6,270 nucleotides of DNA from the NCBI GenBank assembly GCA_910587895.1, contig CAJUOE010000115.1, positions 1 to 6,270 of the forward strand, read 5' to 3'. Shown here piece by piece: positions 1-6,270 of the stretch (the first letter of the stretch is position 1; each line of letters opens with the position of its first letter). The notes under the pieces are model-generated. The model ran no database searches. It was not told where the DNA came from and saw only the letters and a list, made by a program, of their open reading frames with translations. The DNA comes from an uncultured Lachnospiraceae bacterium. Lineage in GTDB: Bacteria; Bacillota; Clostridia; Lachnospirales; Lachnospiraceae. Made by a program: the position numbers and the translations under genes.

Positions 1-14
1 ATAAATAAAAAAGA

Positions 15-43
15 TTGCTTTTTGCTCAATTAATTTGTAAAAT
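15..43 (+). promoter_or_regulatory. Putative sigma-70 promoter of the GH43 gene
   Basis: TTGCTT (15-20) and TAAAAT (38-43) are separated by exactly 17 bases. The -10 box matches the consensus at 5 of 6 positions and the -35 box at 3 of 6. Transcription would begin near base 50, giving a leader of about 75 bases before the start codon chosen at 125. It would leave almost no leader for the alternative ATG at 56, which supports the downstream start. The surroundings are AT-rich, so a chance match is possible. Confidence 0.45.
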
Positions 44-106
44 ATGGTGTAGAAGATGCCAAATATTATGGAGATATTTTGGAGACTGTTGAAAAAGATT
101 TATGGT

Positions 107-124
107 AAGGAGGAGAAGGAAACC
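107..124 (+). promoter_or_regulatory. Ribosome binding site that decides the GH43 start
   Basis: AAGGAGG (107-113) is followed by a second purine-rich AGAAGGA (114-120) and then the ATG at 125. The in-frame ATG at 56 has only a weak GTAGAAG in front of it. Starting at 125 also places a canonical signal peptide at the extreme N-terminus, whereas starting at 56 would put 23 residues ahead of it. Confidence 0.75.
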
Positions 125-3100
125 ATGGGAAACAGAAAACACAGATTATTTGCGGTATTTCTTGCGCTGGCAGTAGCCGTGACGAGCCTGAATATGGGCG
201 CGCCTGTCCAGGCGCAGGAAGAATATGCAGGATATCTGTTCGCGTATTTTACAGGCAGCAGCCAGGCAATCCATTTTGCGGTCAGCGCGGACGGCCACCA
301 TTATACGCCATTAAATGATAACAGGGCGGTCATCACCCCGAAGGTGGGCAGGAGAGCTGTGCGCGATCCCTATATCATCAAGGGTCAGGACGGCGATTAT
401 TATATGATGGCAACGGATTTGGTTGGAGGCAACCAGACGGATGAGCTGGATAACAACGGCAAGTATGTCTGGGGAGCCAATACTTCCATTGTAACCTGGC
501 ATTCCACCGATCTGGTGAACTGGGATCAGGAGACGTTAATTAAAATCCGTGGGGAGTATGATTGCACCAGCGCGGATAACCAGCGCATGGTCTGGGCGCC
601 GGAGGCAATCTGGGACAAGGATAAAGGCGAGTATATGATTTACTGGTCCATGGAGGGTGGTACGCAGTATGGCGATAATCTGATGATCTGGTATTCCTAT
701 ACCAAAGATTTTAGGAGTCTGACGCAGGAGCCGAAGGTGCTCTATAATCCGAGTCCGACTGGGCTGAACCTTGCTCCGGTTGAGGGATCGGACGATACGA
801 ACTGCATTGATGCAGATATTGTTGAGCATGATGGAAAATTTTATATGTATTACAAATGGAGTGGGAAATCCAACGCGGGAACCCAGCTGGCAGTTTCGGA
901 TAAGCTGACGGAAGGTTACCTGCCGATTGACTATGACGTGCAGGCGGGAAATCAGACGCCGCAGAGCCCGGGGGCGCTTTGTGGGCCGAAATATGTAGAG
1001 GGCGGCGACGTCTATAAGCTCAACGGACAGGACAAATGGATTTTGATTGCCGATTACAACTGGGCGAAATATTATGGCATGGCAGAGTCTTATGATCTTG
1101 TAAACTGGAATACGATTGCGCAGGAGGACTGTACCATCAATTTTGCTTATGGCGACGGCAATCCCAAACACGGCGCGGTCATCCCGATTACCACAGGGCA
1201 GTATGAGGCGCTCTGGGAGAAATGGGGCAAGGCGGAGGCAGACGGGACCGGAAGTTCCGCGACGACGATTCCGCATACGGTTACCAGCGCATACCCGGAT
1301 TCCCCTTATGCGGATGACAGCACAATTTCTCCCAGTGATGGAAATCCCATTGCAGCCTATGATTTTGAGACGGTGGACGGCAATACGGTCAAGGACAGCT
1401 CCGGGCATGGCAATGATGCGGTGATGGTCGGTATGAAGGGAACTGCAGCCAACCAGTGGAGCGTGGCGGGCGGCGTGCTGAAATTGAACAACAGTACGAG
1501 CGTTACTTCGGGAAGTGGAAGCGGCAGCTGTCTGAAACTTCCGGCTCTTTTCAACAAAGGCATGGATACGATGACGATCTCTTTTGACGTCAATGCGGGA
1601 AGCGCGCAGCATAATAATTATTTTACCTGGGTCGTGGGCGATGAATCGCTTACATGCAGCAAAACTGTGGGAAAATATTTCTATGGCAGGGTCAGGAGCG
1701 GAGATATTCTGGGGCATATCACAAACGCGGGGTACGGCGCTGAGATAAAGGCGGACAGCAAGGTATCCATGAGCAATTTTGGGACGACCATCAATCTCAT
1801 GTATATCCTCAAACCGGATCGCATCAGCGTATTCCGCGATGGTGTGCTTGTGGCGGAGGTAAAGAGCACGGTGAAGATTTCCGATTTGGGGAATGACCTG
1901 AATTCTTATTTTGGAAAATCCTTCTTCGGAAATGACGGGATGTTTAACGGTACGTTTGACAATATTGAAATTTACAACCGTGCGTTGTCCGATGAAGAAA
2001 TCCTGGAGAAATATCCGCAGGAAGGAAACGACAGCATTTTACAGAAGGTTTCTGTGCAGGGCGCATCCGTAGTCAAGGAAGATGTGGACGAGGCGAACCA
2101 TACCATTACGCAGTATGTGAGCATCAATAACAGTACCGTGAAAGACTGGAAACATGCGGCAATTGATTTTGAAGTATTGGCGGGCTATAAAATCAGCGGA
2201 CTGAAAGGAACCTACGATTTGCTGGAAGGTGCGAAGGTGACGGTTACCTCTAAGACGGATGCGGCGGACAGCGCAGAATGGACGATAAAAGCAGTTCCTT
2301 GTAACAATCCCGCGATTCCCGGATTATATGCGGATCCGGACATTGATATTTTTGACGGGAAATATTATATCTATCCCACGACGGATGGCTATACCGGGTG
2401 GAATACGCAGAAGTTCCATGTATTTTCTTCGGAAGATATGGTAGAGTGGAAGGACGAGGGTGTGATCCTTGACTTGTCAAAGGGCGACGTGGCATGGGCG
2501 GATACGAAGAACTGTTATGCCTGGGCGCCGGCAATTGAGAGCAAGAATGGAAAATATTACTTCTATTTCTGTGGGCGTGATAAGTCCACGAACCGACAGG
2601 CAATCGGAGTCGCCGTGGCGGACAGCCCGACGGAGCCGTTTGTGGCGCAGGAGAAACCGCTGATGACGGAAGATTTGTGCAGGGCGGCTGGCGGGCAATT
2701 GTCGCAGGCTATCGACCCCGCCATCTACACGGATGAGGAGACTGGGGATTCCTACATGCTGTTTGGGAATGGCGCAAACGGCTATAATATCGTGAAATTA
2801 AATGAAGATATGATAAGTTATGATGCGGATACGATGTACCATTATCCGAATGGAACGTTTACGGGTTTCCGGGAATCCATCCATGTCTTCAAGAAGGATG
2901 GGAAGTATCATTTCACCTGGTCATGCAACGATACGGGAGAGGATACATACAGCATCAATTATGCTGTGGCGGATTCCCTCTATCCGGAGAAGAAAGCGGA
3001 CGGCAGCTGGGGTGAATTCAAAGCGGAGAATAAGGGAACGATCCTCTTCAAAGTACCCGAAAATAATATTCTGGGAACCGGACATCACTGTTTCGTAAAA

Positions 3101-3940
3101 TTGCCGGATACCGAGGAGTATTACATCGCATATGCGAGGTTTGGCACACCGCTCTCCAAATATGTGGGAGATAAGAATGTCAAGGGCTGCCACCGGGAAA
3201 TATGCCTGGATAAGGTAAGTTTTGACGCAGACGGCTATATTGAGAAAATTACACCCACATTGGCAGGAATTAAGGAGCCGGTAAGGCTTAAGGATGACAC
3301 GCCAAATCCGCCGCCGGAAGATGAGCACAAGCACACATATGTGCAGAGCATCCAGCCTGCAACTGCGAATGCGGACGGCAAGGTTGTAACGGCGTGTGCC
3401 TGCGGGGATGTGAAATCTACGGTAGTAATCCCGCGGATTGGGGAAGTGAAACTCTCTGCGGAATCATTTGCATATAACAAAAAGACGAGGACTCCGACGG
3501 TGACGGTGTATGACAGGAATTCCACGAAGATTCCGGAAGCATATTACAGCGTGGCACAGCCGTCCGGTCGAAAGAAAGTCGGAACTTATAAGGTGACGGT
3601 GACATTCAAGGGCAATTACAGTGGAACCGTAACGAAGAGTTTTAAAATCAATCCGGCGGGTGTGAAACTTACGAAAGTTTCAGCGACCAAAAAAGCGTTC
3701 ACCGCCAAATGGAAGAAAGGATCTGAGATTAGCGGGTATGAGATTCAATACTCTACCAGCAGGAAATTCTCGAAGTCAGCGACGAAGACCAAGACGGTGA
3801 AGAAGACTAAGACGAAACTGAAGGTGGCGAAACTCAAGGCAAGGAAGAAATACTATGTCAGAATCCGTACCTATAAAAAGATTGGAAAGACGAAATACGT
3901 TTCCGCCTGGAGCGGCAATAAGACGGTGAAGACGAAGTAA
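125..3940 (+). CDS. Secreted tandem GH43 glycoside hydrolase (GH43-LamG-GH43-Ig/Fn3 tail)
   Basis: An exported 1271-residue enzyme, probably an arabinofuranosidase, arabinanase or xylosidase acting on plant hemicellulose or pectin side chains outside the cell. Residues 1-30 form a signal peptide: basic NRKHR, a hydrophobic core, and likely cleavage after VQA. The first GH43 propeller spans about 35-370. Its likely catalytic residues are base Asp81 (VRDPYI), Asp229 (CIDADIV) and acid Glu292 (VEGGDVY). A LamG/concanavalin A-like domain (407-630) opens with AAYDFE and DSSGHGNDA and ends with DNIEIYNRALSDEEI. A short beta-rich linker domain follows (632-722). The second GH43 (727-1055) has Asp737 (YADPDI), Asp864 (AIDPAIY), Glu917 (GFRESIH) and the metal-associated His988 (GTGHHC). 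A Pro-rich hinge leads to an HxH/CxC segment (1068-1103), an Ig-like domain (1106-1177) and a very basic Fn3-like domain (1178-1271). No LPXTG or C-terminal membrane anchor is present. The family call is firm; substrate and catalytic assignments are inferred from motifs. The gene appears monocistronic. An in-frame ATG at 56 is the alternative start. Confidence 0.93.
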   Translation: MGNRKHRLFAVFLALAVAVTSLNMGAPVQAQEEYAGYLFAYFTGSSQAIHFAVSADGHHYTPLNDNRAVITPKVGRRAVRDPYIIKGQDGDYYMMATDLVGGNQTDELDNNGKYVWGANTSIVTWHSTDLVNWDQETLIKIRGEYDCTSADNQRMVWAPEAIWDKDKGEYMIYWSMEGGTQYGDNLMIWYSYTKDFRSLTQEPKVLYNPSPTGLNLAPVEGSDDTNCIDADIVEHDGKFYMYYKWSGKSNAGTQLAVSDKLTEGYLPIDYDVQAGNQTPQSPGALCGPKYVEGGDVYKLNGQDKWILIADYNWAKYYGMAESYDLVNWNTIAQEDCTINFAYGDGNPKHGAVIPITTGQYEALWEKWGKAEADGTGSSATTIPHTVTSAYPDSPYADDSTISPSDGNPIAAYDFETVDGNTVKDSSGHGNDAVMVGMKGTAANQWSVAGGVLKLNNSTSVTSGSGSGSCLKLPALFNKGMDTMTISFDVNAGSAQHNNYFTWVVGDESLTCSKTVGKYFYGRVRSGDILGHITNAGYGAEIKADSKVSMSNFGTTINLMYILKPDRISVFRDGVLVAEVKSTVKISDLGNDLNSYFGKSFFGNDGMFNGTFDNIEIYNRALSDEEILEKYPQEGNDSILQKVSVQGASVVKEDVDEANHTITQYVSINNSTVKDWKHAAIDFEVLAGYKISGLKGTYDLLEGAKVTVTSKTDAADSAEWTIKAVPCNNPAIPGLYADPDIDIFDGKYYIYPTTDGYTGWNTQKFHVFSSEDMVEWKDEGVILDLSKGDVAWADTKNCYAWAPAIESKNGKYYFYFCGRDKSTNRQAIGVAVADSPTEPFVAQEKPLMTEDLCRAAGGQLSQAIDPAIYTDEETGDSYMLFGNGANGYNIVKLNEDMISYDADTMYHYPNGTFTGFRESIHVFKKDGKYHFTWSCNDTGEDTYSINYAVADSLYPEKKADGSWGEFKAENKGTILFKVPENNILGTGHHCFVKLPDTEEYYIAYARFGTPLSKYVGDKNVKGCHREICLDKVSFDADGYIEKITPTLAGIKEPVRLKDDTPNPPPEDEHKHTYVQSIQPATANADGKVVTACACGDVKSTVVIPRIGEVKLSAESFAYNKKTRTPTVTVYDRNSTKIPEAYYSVAQPSGRKKVGTYKVTVTFKGNYSGTVTKSFKINPAGVKLTKVSATKKAFTAKWKKGSEISGYEIQYSTSRKFSKSATKTKTVKKTKTKLKVAKLKARKKYYVRIRTYKKIGKTKYVSAWSGNKTVKTK

Positions 3941-3943
3941 GAA

Positions 3944-3983
3944 AAAACCCTCCGCGGTATTGCATTTTTGCGCGGAGGGTTTT
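3944..3983. terminator. Bidirectional intrinsic terminator
   Basis: AAAACCCTCCGCG (3944-3956) pairs perfectly with CGCGGAGGGTTTT (3971-3983) around a 14-base loop. On the plus strand the stem ends in four T, directly after the hydrolase stop codon. On the minus strand it ends in six T (the A run at 3942-3947), 20 bases beyond the ArsR stop codon. One hairpin can therefore end both converging transcripts, and the T tract is better in the ArsR direction. Confidence 0.92.
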
Positions 3984-4003
3984 ATCATGGCATAAGAACA
4001 TCT

Positions 4004-4285
4004 CTATTCGCGGATATGGTCTAAGCCCTGGGCGATAATCGTCAGCACATGGGAGTCAAGCAGCGAGTAATAGATGGTCTTGCCGTCCCTGCGGTTCTTG
4101 ACGAGCCGGTTTTGCTTGAGGATACTGAGCTGGTGCGAAATTGCGCTCTGTGACATGCCCAGTTCTTCGGCGATATCGTAGACGCATTTTTCTTCGTCAA
4201 TCAGGGCGTATAAAATCTGCAGCCGGGTCGGAGTTCCGAATATTTTAAATAATTCCGCTAATTGTTCAAATTCATTCTGATTCAT
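4004..4285 (-). CDS. ArsR/SmtB-family metal-sensing repressor, probably Zn(II)/Co(II) type
   Basis: A 93-residue cytoplasmic DNA-binding repressor, a normal length for the family. The winged helix is clear: FGTPTRLQIL (16-25) opens the fold, MSQSAISHQLSIL (44-56) is the recognition helix, and NRRDGKTIYYSL (64-75) is the beta wing. The C-terminal helix carries Asp77, His79, His90 and Glu93. This spacing (D-x-H-x10-H-x2-E) is that of the alpha-5 inter-subunit metal site of SmtB/CzrA-type sensors. The alpha-3 cysteine site of arsenic/cadmium sensors is reduced to a lone Cys34 (KCVYDIA), which argues against an As or Cd sensor. In this family, metal binding releases the dimer from its operator. 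The gene is monocistronic, converges on the hydrolase across a shared terminator and diverges from the radical SAM gene. No metal transporter is visible, so its target is unknown. SD AAGGAA lies 6 bases before the ATG. Confidence 0.93.
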   Translation of the reverse strand: MNQNEFEQLAELFKIFGTPTRLQILYALIDEEKCVYDIAEELGMSQSAISHQLSILKQNRLVKNRRDGKTIYYSLLDSHVLTIIAQGLDHIRE

Positions 4286-4389
4286 GTAAGTTCCTTCTAT
4301 ATATACTGGAGTTGTCTGGTTGCAATTATTAAACTATTACATTAAAAAATACCACAGAAAGGAAAAACTGTCAAAAGGAATCCTATATT
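4286..4389. promoter_or_regulatory. Divergent intergenic region between the ArsR and radical SAM genes
   Basis: This 104-bp AT-rich stretch must hold the start signals of both divergent genes. The minus strand has TTGCAA (4325-4320), a 16-base spacer and TATATA (4303-4298), which resembles a promoter for the ArsR gene. Transcription from it would start inside or just before the SD at 4296-4291, so the match is doubtful or the leader is extremely short. A second minus-strand -10-like TTTAAT lies at 4333-4328 without a good -35. I found no convincing inverted repeat of the SmtB/CzrA operator type. Confidence 0.4.
4312..4340 (+). promoter_or_regulatory. Putative sigma-70 promoter of the radical SAM gene
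   Basis: TTGTCT (4312-4317) and TATTAC (4335-4340) are separated by 17 bases, and each matches its consensus at 4 of 6 positions. The predicted start near 4347 gives a leader of about 43 bases. The element overlaps the minus-strand promoter-like sequence, so a repressor bound here could affect both directions. Confidence 0.45.
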
Positions 4390-6111
4390 ATGAATATTTT
4401 ACTGGTAGCTATCAATGCAAAATACATTCATTCCAACCTGGCGGTATACAGCCTGAGGGCTTATGCCCGGGAATATCAGGAACATATCTGCCTTCTGGAG
4501 TATACGATTAACCACCGCGTAGATTATATTTTACAGGAAATTTATAAGAAACAGCCGGACGTGCTTTGTTTTTCCTGCTATATATGGAATTTTCGCTATG
4601 TACAGGAGCTGGTGGAGGAATTTCATAAGCTTATGCCGGAAGTTCCCATTTGGGTGGGAGGCCCGGAGGTGTCTTATGAGACGGGAACGTTTCTGGCTGA
4701 TTATCCGATGGTAAAAGGTGCGATGGTGGGAGAAGGGGAGGCGACCTTCCTTGATCTGTGCCGTCATTATGTGGATGGCGCTTTGCTGGAACAAATGCAT
4801 GGCATTGTCTTTCGGGATGCGCAGGGCGCTCTGGTGTACACGGCGGCGCGGGAGCCGCTTTCCATGGATGAACTTCCCTTCTGCTATGAGCATCTTGAAG
4901 ATTTTGAGAACCGGATTATCTATTATGAGACAAGCCGGGGCTGTCCTTTTTCCTGTAGTTACTGCCTTTCTTCGATTGAAAAAGGATTGCGGTTTCGTTC
5001 CAGGGAGCTGGTGGAAGAAGAACTGAATTATTTCCTGGCGCATAAGGTGGCGCAGGTAAAGTTTGTTGACCGCACGTTTAACTGCAACCATGAACATGCC
5101 ATGTTTATCTGGAACTACCTGAAAGAGCATGACAACGGTGTGACGAACTTTCATTTTGAGATCTCAGCTGATTTGCTGACCGAAGAGGAGCTTGCGCTGA
5201 TTGCGTCCATGCGCAGGGGACTGATTCAGCTTGAAATCGGGGTTCAGTCCACCCATGGAACGACGATAAAGGAAATTCACCGCACGATGAACTTATCAAG
5301 GCTTGCGCAGGCAGTAGCGCAGATACGGCGTATGGGAAACGTCCACCAGCATCTGGATTTGATTGCCGGTCTGCCATATGAAGATTTTGCCACATTTGCA
5401 GAGTCCTTTTGCCAGGTATATGCGATGCGGCCGCATCAGCTCCAGCTTGGGTTTCTGAAGGTGCTCAAAGGTTCTTATCTCTATGAACACAGAGAGGAAT
5501 ATGGCTTGATTTACCAAGGGAATCCGCCGTATGAGGTTATGGGGACGCGCTGGCTGTCTTATGCGGAGATCTTGAAGATAAAACTTGTGGAAGAAATGCT
5601 GGAAAAATATTACAACAGCGGACAGTTTGAGATGACGATGAAAGTGCTGGAGCTTACAGAGGCGAATCCGTTTGATTTGTTCCTCAAACTGGGGGAATTT
5701 TACGAGAGCAGGGGGCTCCTTTCGATGAGCCATTCGAGGATCCGCCGCTGTGAAATCCTGTTACATTATATAGAACAGAATGACTTGTCGCATCTTGCGT
5801 TATATCAGGAGACCCTGACATTTGATCTGTATTTCCGGGAGCGCATGAAGAGCCGCCCGGCCTTTGCGCCGCCGTTGTCGGAATTTAAGGAATTGTCTAA
5901 GAAACATTGTGGGAAAGGAAAAAATGCACATCTGGAGGGATTCTGGTATGATATGGACAGTATCTTGCAGGCGGAATTTCTGGATGCATACCCTGCGAAA
6001 AAAGACAGGCGCGCATATTATCTGTTTTCCTATGACCAGCGCGATCCCCTGAGCGGGCAGGCCAAAGTGGAACGTGTGTGGGAAGGACAGCAAACGGAAG
6101 GTATGAGTTAG
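4390..6111 (+). CDS. B12-binding radical SAM protein with C-terminal DUF4080 domain
   Basis: A 573-residue cytoplasmic [4Fe-4S] enzyme of unknown reaction. Residues 1-130 form a Rossmann-like cobalamin-binding domain. It opens with the characteristic NILLVAINAKYIHSNLA and contains WVGGPEVSYE (88-97) and VGEGEATFLDL (113-123). The radical SAM core follows: TSRGCPFSCSYC holds the CX3CX2C cluster ligands Cys185, Cys189 and Cys192. Later core motifs are KFVDRTFN (224-231), LEIGVQST (281-288) and DLIAGLPYE (323-331). The remaining part, from about 370 to 555, fits the DUF4080 module. Families with this architecture often perform methylations or difficult rearrangements, but nothing here identifies the substrate. 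The start at 4390 gives the expected N-terminus. Its SD (AAAAGGAA, 4373-4380) has 9 bases before the ATG, slightly long. The exonuclease gene follows 29 bp later on the same strand, suggesting one transcript; the ArsR gene is divergent. Confidence 0.93.
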   Translation: MNILLVAINAKYIHSNLAVYSLRAYAREYQEHICLLEYTINHRVDYILQEIYKKQPDVLCFSCYIWNFRYVQELVEEFHKLMPEVPIWVGGPEVSYETGTFLADYPMVKGAMVGEGEATFLDLCRHYVDGALLEQMHGIVFRDAQGALVYTAAREPLSMDELPFCYEHLEDFENRIIYYETSRGCPFSCSYCLSSIEKGLRFRSRELVEEELNYFLAHKVAQVKFVDRTFNCNHEHAMFIWNYLKEHDNGVTNFHFEISADLLTEEELALIASMRRGLIQLEIGVQSTHGTTIKEIHRTMNLSRLAQAVAQIRRMGNVHQHLDLIAGLPYEDFATFAESFCQVYAMRPHQLQLGFLKVLKGSYLYEHREEYGLIYQGNPPYEVMGTRWLSYAEILKIKLVEEMLEKYYNSGQFEMTMKVLELTEANPFDLFLKLGEFYESRGLLSMSHSRIRRCEILLHYIEQNDLSHLALYQETLTFDLYFRERMKSRPAFAPPLSEFKELSKKHCGKGKNAHLEGFWYDMDSILQAEFLDAYPAKKDRRAYYLFSYDQRDPLSGQAKVERVWEGQQTEGMS

Positions 6112-6126
6112 AAGGAAACAGGCAAA

Positions 6127-6134
6127 AAAGGAGG
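6127..6134 (+). promoter_or_regulatory. Ribosome binding site supporting a GTG start
   Basis: AAAGGAGG lies six bases before the GTG at 6141, which is ideal spacing. No in-frame ATG precedes the conserved Exo I motif, which is only eight codons downstream, so GTG is the only reasonable start. Confidence 0.85.
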
Positions 6135-6140
6135 CTTTAA

Positions 6141-6270
6141 GTGGAATCATATATTGTCGTGGATCTGGAAATGACGGGGCTGCATCCGAAGAAAGACCGG
6201 ATTCTTGAGATTGGCGCAGTCCGGGTGGAGGACGGCGGGATTACGGATATGTTTCACCGTATGGTGAATC
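6141..6270 (+). CDS. DnaQ-like DEDDh 3'-5' exonuclease, N-terminal fragment
   Basis: The first 43 codons of a gene that runs past the window end. The sequence VVDLEMTGL (residues 6-14) is the Exo I motif of the DEDD exonuclease superfamily, with metal-binding Asp8 and Glu10. KDRILEIGAVRVEDG (18-32) follows, the typical second strand region. Such enzymes remove nucleotides from 3' ends of DNA or RNA with two divalent metal ions. The Exo II and Exo III motifs lie outside the window, so I cannot say whether this is a stand-alone exonuclease, a polymerase III epsilon-like subunit or a larger exonuclease-helicase fusion. It begins 29 bp after the radical SAM stop with its own strong SD and no terminator between, so co-transcription is likely. 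Confidence 0.88.
   Translation, partial: MESYIVVDLEMTGLHPKKDRILEIGAVRVEDGGITDMFHRMVN

Noticed and set aside
7..23. A-run/T-run inverted repeat (AAAAAG, ATTG, CTTTTT) that could be an upstream terminator.
   Set aside because: The stem is short and almost entirely A-T, so it is too weak for an intrinsic terminator. It overlaps the proposed -35 box.
61..79. AAATAT/ATATTT inverted repeat in the hydrolase leader.
   Set aside because: Six A-T pairs are not stable enough to suggest a riboswitch or regulatory hairpin, and such matches are expected in AT-rich DNA.
56..124. Upstream in-frame ATG at 56 as the true hydrolase start.
   Set aside because: It has a weak SD, sits almost on the predicted transcription start and would place 23 residues in front of a canonical signal peptide. 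The ATG at 125 has a strong SD.
536..1717. A 393-codon open frame on the minus strand inside the hydrolase gene.
   Set aside because: It lies wholly antisense to clear GH43 and LamG coding sequence. Its translation is rich in Arg, Ile and His without domain motifs. It is a codon-bias shadow.
3777..3835. Repetitive AAGAC/AAGAAG-rich stretch that looks like a tandem repeat.
   Set aside because: It encodes the Lys/Thr-rich part of the Fn3-like tail (residues about 1218-1237). It is biased composition in coding sequence, not a regular repeat array.
4263..4285. Repeated TTCA near the ArsR start as a possible metal-repressor operator.
   Set aside because: The copies are direct rather than inverted and lie within the ArsR coding sequence, unlike the paired TGAA/TTCA palindromes expected for SmtB/CzrA operators.
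4320..4511. A 63-codon plus-strand frame overlapping the start of the radical SAM gene.
   Set aside because: It lacks an SD, and most of it overlaps the conserved B12-domain start in another frame.
4531..5154. A 207-codon minus-strand frame within the radical SAM gene.
   Set aside because: It is antisense to conserved B12 and CX3CX2C coding sequence and has no recognisable motif or SD.

Overview
The window looks like chromosomal DNA of a gut- or rumen-type Lachnospiraceae (Clostridia, Bacillota). Grounds: moderate GC, purine-rich GGAGG-type ribosome binding sites, a large secreted carbohydrate-active enzyme ending in the Lys-rich Ig-like/fibronectin-like tail common in that family, and a DUF4080-type B12-binding radical SAM gene. 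This placement comes from recognition, not from a database search.

Layout. (1) 1-124: AT-rich leader with a plausible sigma-70 promoter and a strong SD. (2) 125-3940 (+): one large exported glycoside hydrolase carrying two separate GH43 five-bladed propeller modules, each with an apparent Asp/Asp/Glu triad. A LamG (concanavalin A-like) module lies between them, and an Ig-like/Fn3-like basic tail follows. (3) 3944-3983: a 13-bp perfect hairpin that serves as terminator for both converging genes. (4) 4004-4285 (-): a small ArsR/SmtB repressor that keeps the complete alpha-5 metal site (Asp77, His79, His90, Glu93), so it is probably a Zn(II)/Co(II) sensor. (5) 4286-4389: a 104-bp divergent intergenic region with a promoter candidate for the gene to the right. 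(6) 4390-6111 (+): a B12-binding/radical SAM/DUF4080 protein of unknown reaction. (7) 6141-6270 (+): the start of a DnaQ-like DEDDh 3'-5' exonuclease, cut by the window end.

How the genes relate. The hydrolase is a stand-alone unit, probably acting on arabinose- or xylose-containing plant polysaccharide outside the cell. No transporter or sugar regulator accompanies it here. The ArsR gene is divergent from the radical SAM gene, so the shared intergenic region is the natural place for an operator. A cobalt/zinc sensor beside a cobalamin-binding enzyme is suggestive but unproven, and no metal transporter is visible. The radical SAM and exonuclease genes are 29 bp apart on the same strand and are probably co-transcribed. 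I see no mobile element, CRISPR array, tRNA/rRNA or clear riboswitch. Every gap between genes is under 300 bases.
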